Source: JAAZFZ01 sp035647435
GTDB lineage: Bacteria > Bacillota > Clostridia > Oscillospirales > Acutalibacteraceae
Assembly (NCBI GenBank): GCA_035647435.1
Contig: DASRNM010000019.1
Span: forward strand, 1-10,148
Direction: 5' to 3'
Length of the DNA: 10,148 bases
Shown: positions 6,055-10,148 of the stretch, piece after piece
Layout: each line of letters opens with the position of its first letter
Numbering within the stretch: the stretch's first letter is position 1
Program-made: the position numbers and the translations under genes
The notes under the pieces: model-generated
What the model was told of the DNA's origin: nothing
The model's database searches: none
Seen by the model: the letters and a program-made list of their open reading frames with translations, nothing else

Positions 6055-7343
6055 TCATTTCCCTCCTTGCACTCTGTTTCTGATTTGCCTGAGAGCATAA
6101 ACACCGTGTCAAGAGTGAAGCCTTTTGCAACGCTCACTACATCGTCAAGCGAAACGGATTGATATTTTTCACTGCATTGTTTGGGAGTTAAGATCTCGTT
6201 GTCAAGAATTTGACTGAAATACCATGCAACGAGTGTTTCGGGCGAGTCATTGTATGCCTTGATTCTATCACAAACGGATAGAATTGAGGAATTGAATTCA
6301 TTATCATCAACCTCACCTTTTTGCAACAACTCGAGTTGTCGAAGAATTTCATCACTTGCCTTTTTCTCGCTTTGGGTTTCAATGCCACTTCTGACAAAAA
6401 ACACACCCTTTTGCCTTTGCAATGCCGCATTGCAATAATAACAAAGGCTCATCTTTTCCCTAACATTAGTGAAAAGCTTTGAATAGGTGCCGCCGCCGAA
6501 AAGGTCGACTGCAATGAAAACATCAAAGCGCTTATCTTGCGCGTTTTCCATGCCTGTTCTGAACCCCATAACAAGCTTGCCTTGTTTAACACTTTGCTCC
6601 TCGTTGACTCTTTGGGGAGCATTTGCGATTTTAATGAATTGAGTTTCTGGATTATTTGGGTTGCGTTCGATTGCTGAAAACCTTTCGGAGAAGGATTTTG
6701 CAATTTTGGTGGTATTACCGCTTGAAACAATTGTAATCTGCATAATCGAGGTTTTTAAAGCTCTTTGCCATGCGTTATACACATCGTCGGGAGTTATGTC
6801 TTTTATGGACTCTTCCCTGCCGTATTTCGGAATACCAAAGGCTTCATTTTTGCACATTATTTCTTCACACTTGTGCAAAGCATAGGCGTTTTTGTTATCC
6901 TGCTCACTTGCTACTTTTTCGAGCAAAAGGCGTTTTTCACGCTCAACGTCGCCCAAAATGAAACGACCATTTTCAAGCTTTGGCTCAAAAATGAGCTTTA
7001 ATAAAAGTTCAGCACAGCTACTCGCTATGCTTTCGTCTGTCAATGAAAACCTGTCATCAATAGAGGTAATGCTTATTGAAAGGAGCTGAGCCTCGCCGTG
7101 CTTGGCAACGTTTGCGGAAATAACCGCACCGTAAAGCTCGGCAAGCTTACCGTTTAATGACGAGAAATCAGGGAAATCCTTGCATGAACGGTGCAGAATA
7201 AAAGGCAAAACAGCGTTTGCGCTAGCATTTTCATCGAGCGGCAACGCCATTGTGAGAAGAACTTTACTTGTTTTGAACTGATTAGTTTTAACGGCGCAAA
7301 TCCGAACTCCGTCTGCGATTTTTACAATTTCAGGATAATTCAT
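6051..7343 (-). CDS. M16 family protein lacking the zinc motif (YmfF-like), likely partner subunit
   Basis: A 430-residue M16-fold protein, first gene of the operon. Where active members have HxxEH it reads LPFILHRSCKDF (46-57), so two of the three motif residues are replaced (Cys54 and Lys55) and it should be inactive alone. Downstream, SLNGKLAELYGA (62-73) and the rest of the N-terminal domain still follow the fold. The C-terminal half keeps the substrate-binding signature FTNVREKMSLCYY (291-303), with Arg295 and Tyr302 as the expected pair. It therefore complements the partner encoded at 4765-6054, as in known two-chain M16B peptidases. The ATG follows GGGAGG (7349-7354) closely. A promoter is proposed at 7458-7486. 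The B. subtilis counterpart would be YmfF, described as an inactive homologue next to YmfH. Confidence 0.85.
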   Translation of the reverse strand: MNYPEIVKIADGVRICAVKTNQFKTSKVLLTMALPLDENASANAVLPFILHRSCKDFPDFSSLNGKLAELYGAVISANVAKHGEAQLLSISITSIDDRFSLTDESIASSCAELLLKLIFEPKLENGRFILGDVEREKRLLLEKVASEQDNKNAYALHKCEEIMCKNEAFGIPKYGREESIKDITPDDVYNAWQRALKTSIMQITIVSSGNTTKIAKSFSERFSAIERNPNNPETQFIKIANAPQRVNEEQSVKQGKLVMGFRTGMENAQDKRFDVFIAVDLFGGGTYSKLFTNVREKMSLCYYCNAALQRQKGVFFVRSGIETQSEKKASDEILRQLELLQKGEVDDNEFNSSILSVCDRIKAYNDSPETLVAWYFSQILDNEILTPKQCSEKYQSVSLDDVVSVAKGFTLDTVFMLSGKSETECKEGNE

Positions 7344-7457
7344 TTTTACCTCCCATATATAAAATCTGTATCATATCCACCTAAAATTTTGCCTACTGCT
7401 ATTTTTTGCAGAAACAACAAGAACATTCAGTGGACATTATAAATTTACAATATATAA

Positions 7458-7486
7458 ATTATACACAAATTTGGTTATAAATACAA
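7458..7486 (-). promoter_or_regulatory. Promoter of the M16-lgt-folD operon
   Basis: On the minus strand TTGTAT (7481-7486), a 17-nt spacer and TATAAT (7458-7463). Transcription would start near 7451, giving a leader of roughly 107 nt before the first peptidase gene. The 261-nt gap from 7344 to 7604 also holds the terminator at 7569-7600 and a 12-codon ORF (7399-7437) treated as a finding; the rest is AT-rich and I see nothing else in it. Confidence 0.5.
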
Positions 7487-7568
7487 TAAATTTCATAATC
7501 TAAATAATACAGTTTTATAAAAAATCATTTTAACACTTATCTAAAAAGATGCAATGTTCATTAAGTAG

Positions 7569-7600
7569 AAAAAAGCGACAGTCGGTTGACTGACGCTTTT
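7569..7600 (-). terminator. Rho-independent terminator of the nad operon
   Basis: A stem pairs 7571-7577 with 7594-7600, has one A-A mismatch, then pairs 7579-7583 with 7588-7592 around the loop GGTT. On the minus strand it is followed by a run of T. It lies just after the 51-codon ORF and separates the nad unit from the M16 operon. Confidence 0.88.
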
Positions 7601-7604
7601 GACA

Positions 7605-7760
7605 TTATTCAAAAGATTTTTTAATGCTGTCGGCCAGTTTATCCAGCTCTGCAACAGAGTTTACTTGAATATTCGTTTCGATTATTCGCGTTTTAACCTC
7701 TGATGGCAACTTGTCAAATTCCTTTCGGATATCGTGGTTTTGGATGAAAAATCTTGCCAT
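7605..7760 (-). CDS. Hypothetical 51-residue protein downstream of nadC
   Basis: A complete small ORF starting ATG at 7760 with a good Shine-Dalgarno, AGGTGA (7765-7770), four bases upstream and a TAA at 7607-7605. The product begins MARFFIQNHDIRKEFDKLPS and ends in LADSIKKSFE. It is charged, has no signal peptide or membrane segment, no Cys, and looks mostly helical. I do not recognise the family. It lies 35 nt after nadC, before the shared terminator, so it is probably co-transcribed with nadB-nadC. A five-pair hairpin (7771-7775 with 7779-7783) directly abuts its ribosome binding site and could affect translation. Codon use resembles its neighbours. It is likely real, given start signals, position and terminator, but its function is unknown and need not concern NAD. 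Confidence 0.7.
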   Translation of the reverse strand: MARFFIQNHDIRKEFDKLPSEVKTRIIETNIQVNSVAELDKLADSIKKSFE

Positions 7761-7795
7761 AAAATCACCTCACACATAGTGTGCGCAAAACGAAT

Positions 7796-8632
7796 TCATT
7801 TATTAATTTTCATTGAAATATCAAACGCCTTGACTGAATGCGTTAGAGAACCGAGTGAGATTATATCCACACCTGTCTGGGCAACGCTGCGGAGATTACT
7901 AATTGTTATTCCACCCGAGGCTTCAAGCTTTACTCTGCCAGAAACAAGCTCGACGGCCATTTTCATTTCATCGTTCGTCATGTTGTCAAGCATAATCAAA
8001 TCAACGCCAGCATCAACAGCCTGCTTAACTTCATCAAGGTTTCTTGTCTCAACCTCTATTTTAACCATATGCCCTAATCTTTCCTGAACTTTTTTAACGG
8101 CTTTCTCAATTCCGCCGGCGGCGTCTATGTGATTATCTTTTAGCATTGCACCATCTGAAAGATTGAAACGATGGTTGCTGCCACCCGCACAGCTTATAGC
8201 ATATTTTTGCAGAGCACGAAGCCCCGGTAAAGTTTTTCTCGTGTCGGCTATTTTAGCGTTTGTGCCTTTGACAGCTTCAACTGCAAGTGCTGTTGCTGTT
8301 GCAATGCCTGACATGTGCTGAATGAGATTGAGAGCTGTTCTTTCGCCCTTTAAAAGCATTGCCGTTTTGCCGTTGAGTGTAGCGATAACATCACCTTTTT
8401 TGATTATATCACCGTCATTTTTATATCTTTTAGCAGTAAAACTTTCATCTAAAAGCTCAAAAACACGCAAGGAAACATTCAACCCGCATAGTACACCGTT
8501 ATCTTTTGCAAGCAAAACAGCTTGTCCTATCTCATTTTCATCAAAAACATAATCAGTAGCTACATCTATATAGTTTATATCCTCTTTGATTGCGATTTTT
8601 ATCAAATCATCAATATAAAAATTGTTTAGCAT
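7796..8632 (-). CDS. nadC: Nicotinate-nucleotide pyrophosphorylase (carboxylating), quinolinate phosphoribosyltransferase
   Basis: NadC converts quinolinate and PRPP to nicotinate mononucleotide, CO2 and pyrophosphate, the third step of de novo NAD synthesis in the cytosol. The 278 residues are the usual length. Motifs that bind quinolinate and PRPP are visible: ERTALNLIQHMSGIAT (97-112), DTRKTLPGLRALQKYA (130-145), GGSNHRFNLSDGAMLKDNH (150-168) with His154, Arg155 and Lys165, then Glu194, Asp216 and LEASGGI (236-242). The ATG overlaps the stop of nadB in TAATG (one shared base), with AGAGG about ten bases upstream, so translation is coupled to nadB. The small ORF at 7605-7760 follows in the same transcript. 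Confidence 0.97.
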   Translation of the reverse strand: MLNNFYIDDLIKIAIKEDINYIDVATDYVFDENEIGQAVLLAKDNGVLCGLNVSLRVFELLDESFTAKRYKNDGDIIKKGDVIATLNGKTAMLLKGERTALNLIQHMSGIATATALAVEAVKGTNAKIADTRKTLPGLRALQKYAISCAGGSNHRFNLSDGAMLKDNHIDAAGGIEKAVKKVQERLGHMVKIEVETRNLDEVKQAVDAGVDLIMLDNMTNDEMKMAVELVSGRVKLEASGGITISNLRSVAQTGVDIISLGSLTHSVKAFDISMKINK

Positions 8633-10086
8633 TATTCGTCAACCTCTCTAAGAATTATTGTTGCAACTGTTGCAAGGCTTAATGCTTCGCAAAAGTTGGT
8701 AGTCAGTGCAAAACGACCGCTTTTAAGCCTTGTAAGTATTTCTTCAAGCCTACGGTGCCCTTCATGAATTGCCTTTTCGTCGGGCATTACAAAGTAGGCA
8801 CGCTGCATAATTTCTCTTATCTGTGTGCGAAAACCCTTTGGCAAAGGTGCGCCTTTAGGGTTAATTCCGTAATCTGCAACCTCCACGGGAGGATAACCTG
8901 AGCAGAGAGAACGCATAATATCATGTGCGGCCCGCCTGCCAAAAACAAGTGCTTCAAGCAGTGAATTACTTGCAAGCCGGTTGCCACCGTGGACGCCTGT
9001 GTGAGCACATTCCCCTGCCGCATACAGTCGCGGCACGGTGGTTCTGCTGTTTAAATCCACATCTATTCCGCCCATTAGGTAATGTTGGCACGGGAATACA
9101 GGGATTAAATCCTCGGCCATATTAACGCCCCTTTGACGGCAGGCGTCACTGATTGCCGGGAAACGCTTATTAACAAACTCCTTGCCCCTATGGCGAATAT
9201 CAAGATAAAAATTGTTGCTGCCCGTTCTGCGTGATTCAAGAATTATGGAGCGTGAGACAACATCACGGGGGGCAAGCTCAAGTCTTTCGTCATATTTATG
9301 CATAAAGCGTTCAAGGTCGTTATTGAGAAGATATGCCCCTTCGCCTCGCACCGCCTCGCTGATTAAAAACTGCTCTCTGCTGTTTGGTGAATTAAATGCA
9401 GTCGGGTGGAACTGAACAAAGCTTAGGTTCTTTATTTTTGCGCCCATTTCATAGGCGAATCTTATCCCATCCCCCGTAGCGATTGAGGGGTTTGTGGTGA
9501 ATTGATAAACCCTGCCGATACCACCTGTTGCGATTATCATGTAGCTTGAGCACACGTTTAAATATTCATTATTTTGTAAAATTATCAGTCTAAACCCGTT
9601 ATATAGTTTTGCGGTGCTGCAAATCATTGCGTTTTCTTGCAAATCAATATTAGGTCGTTGTTTAACAGCGGCAAGGAGTTTGTCAACCATTTCTTTGCCT
9701 GTTTGGTCTTTGTGGTGAACAATCCTTCTTCTACAGTGACCGCCTTCAAGGGTTTTTAAAAGCTTGCCATTTTTGTCTCTATCAAAATCAACACCCATGT
9801 CAAGAATTCTTTTGATATCCTGTGGGCCTTCGCTTATGAGAACTTCAACTGCGGAATATTCGTTTTTATATCTGCCTGCAATAAGAGTGTCCTCAATGTG
9901 CAAATCGAAGCTGTCGTCTTCGTGGTCGAGAACAGCGGCAACACCGCCTTGAGCAAGGGAGCTGCCTGAAACGGTTTTCTCCTGCTTTGAGAGCAATAGA
10001 ATGTTGGTATTGTTATCAAACTGCAATGCAGCATAAAGGCCAGCAACGCCGCAGCCGGCAATAATTACATCATACTTGCCTTTCAT
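8632..10086 (-). CDS. nadB: L-aspartate oxidase, shortened C-terminus
   Basis: NadB is an FAD enzyme that oxidises L-aspartate to iminoaspartate, which NadA condenses with dihydroxyacetone phosphate to quinolinate. Visible motifs are the dinucleotide-binding GCGVAGLYAA (11-20), SGSSLAQGGVAAVL (40-53), VQFHPTAF (224-231), EAVRGEGAYLLN (244-255), APRDVVSR (272-279) with the active-site Arg274, PCQHYLMGGI (332-341) with His335, and the FAD-contact region GNRLASNSLLEA (368-379). The protein is 484 residues, against about 530-540 in B. subtilis and E. coli, and ends at LREVDE just where the family usually continues with an ESRGxHYR-type segment. The ATG has GGGAG about nine bases upstream. nadC follows with a one-base overlap. 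nadA is not in the window and could lie beyond the right edge. Confidence 0.96.
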   Translation of the reverse strand: MKGKYDVIIAGCGVAGLYAALQFDNNTNILLLSKQEKTVSGSSLAQGGVAAVLDHEDDSFDLHIEDTLIAGRYKNEYSAVEVLISEGPQDIKRILDMGVDFDRDKNGKLLKTLEGGHCRRRIVHHKDQTGKEMVDKLLAAVKQRPNIDLQENAMICSTAKLYNGFRLIILQNNEYLNVCSSYMIIATGGIGRVYQFTTNPSIATGDGIRFAYEMGAKIKNLSFVQFHPTAFNSPNSREQFLISEAVRGEGAYLLNNDLERFMHKYDERLELAPRDVVSRSIILESRRTGSNNFYLDIRHRGKEFVNKRFPAISDACRQRGVNMAEDLIPVFPCQHYLMGGIDVDLNSRTTVPRLYAAGECAHTGVHGGNRLASNSLLEALVFGRRAAHDIMRSLCSGYPPVEVADYGINPKGAPLPKGFRTQIREIMQRAYFVMPDEKAIHEGHRRLEEILTRLKSGRFALTTNFCEALSLATVATIILREVDE

Positions 10087-10132
10087 TCGTATCGTCTCCC
10101 TATTATTACAGATGGGTTTTTACCACAATACC

Positions 10133-10138
10133 ATTATA
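10133..10138 (-). promoter_or_regulatory. Possible -10 element of the nadB promoter
   Basis: A consensus TATAAT on the minus strand would start transcription near 10126, about 40 nt before the nadB ATG. The -35 would be at about 10156-10161, beyond the window edge, so the promoter cannot be confirmed. A weaker alternative is TTGTGG with TAATAG 17 nt later, but it would start too close to the ribosome binding site. I see no clear NiaR-type operator. Confidence 0.3.
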
Positions 10139-10148
10139 TATATTATTT

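Noticed and set aside
9834..10061. 75-codon frame inside nadB on the same strand
   Set aside because: Its composition is that of a shifted reading of nadB; the nadB frame holds all expected FAD and substrate motifs.
10087..10148. NiaR or other NAD-responsive operator upstream of nadB
   Set aside because: I looked for a palindromic operator in the 62 bases before nadB and found none convincing; more upstream DNA is outside the window.
1..10148. CRISPR array, transposon ends, toxin-antitoxin or defence genes
   Set aside because: No regularly spaced repeats, transposase, nuclease or paired small toxin-like genes were seen; all sizeable genes have housekeeping or recognisable families.

Overview
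The window reads as ordinary chromosomal DNA from a low-to-moderate GC Firmicute, most likely a member of the Clostridia. The strongest taxonomic clue is the trio rplU - prp - rpmA, in which L27 carries the N-terminal extension removed by the cysteine protease Prp; this is typical of Firmicutes and relatives. Strong AGGAGG-type Shine-Dalgarno sites, an NAD(P)-dependent GpsA of a divergent type, and a YmfF/YmfH-like pair of M16 peptidases fit the same assignment. I see no phage, transposon, CRISPR or toxin-antitoxin genes.

Layout, left to right. Positions 1-300 hold a tRNA-Arg(ACG) on the + strand with its promoter and a hairpin, plus a possible outward-facing promoter at the extreme left. Every protein gene is on the - strand. 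gpsA (373-1329) has its own promoter. A strong terminator (1421-1456) separates it from rplU-prp-rpmA (1471-2391), which has a consensus promoter and a structured leader. Upstream of these, and so transcribed before them, come a small PspC-domain membrane protein (2522-2788), folD (2860-3711), lgt (3695-4762) and two M16-family proteins (4765-6054 and 6051-7343). The M16 pair, lgt and folD are tightly packed, with overlaps of 4 nt and 17 nt and a 2-nt gap, and look like one operon. New promoters sit at the folD/pspC and pspC/rplU junctions, with no terminator between them. The right end is a second unit: nadB (8632-10086), nadC (7796-8632, overlapping by one base) and an unrecognised 51-codon ORF (7605-7760), closed by a terminator at 7569-7600.

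In function, nadB and nadC supply two of the three steps of de novo NAD synthesis from aspartate; nadA is not in the window. gpsA makes sn-glycerol-3-phosphate for phospholipids, and Lgt uses phosphatidylglycerol to lipidate prolipoproteins. folD serves one-carbon metabolism. rplU-prp-rpmA makes two 50S proteins together with the protease that matures one of them.

Five annotated starts were chosen on Shine-Dalgarno placement and family N-termini: rpmA at 1755, rplU at 2391, folD at 3711, lgt at a TTG at 4762, and the small ORF at 7760. I do not see a clear undescribed system. The items most worth a second look are the M16 pair, whose catalytic motif and substrate-binding motif lie on different chains; the unknown 51-aa ORF; the shortened NadB; the acidic tail of Lgt; and a 12-codon cysteine-rich ORF in the leader of the M16 operon.
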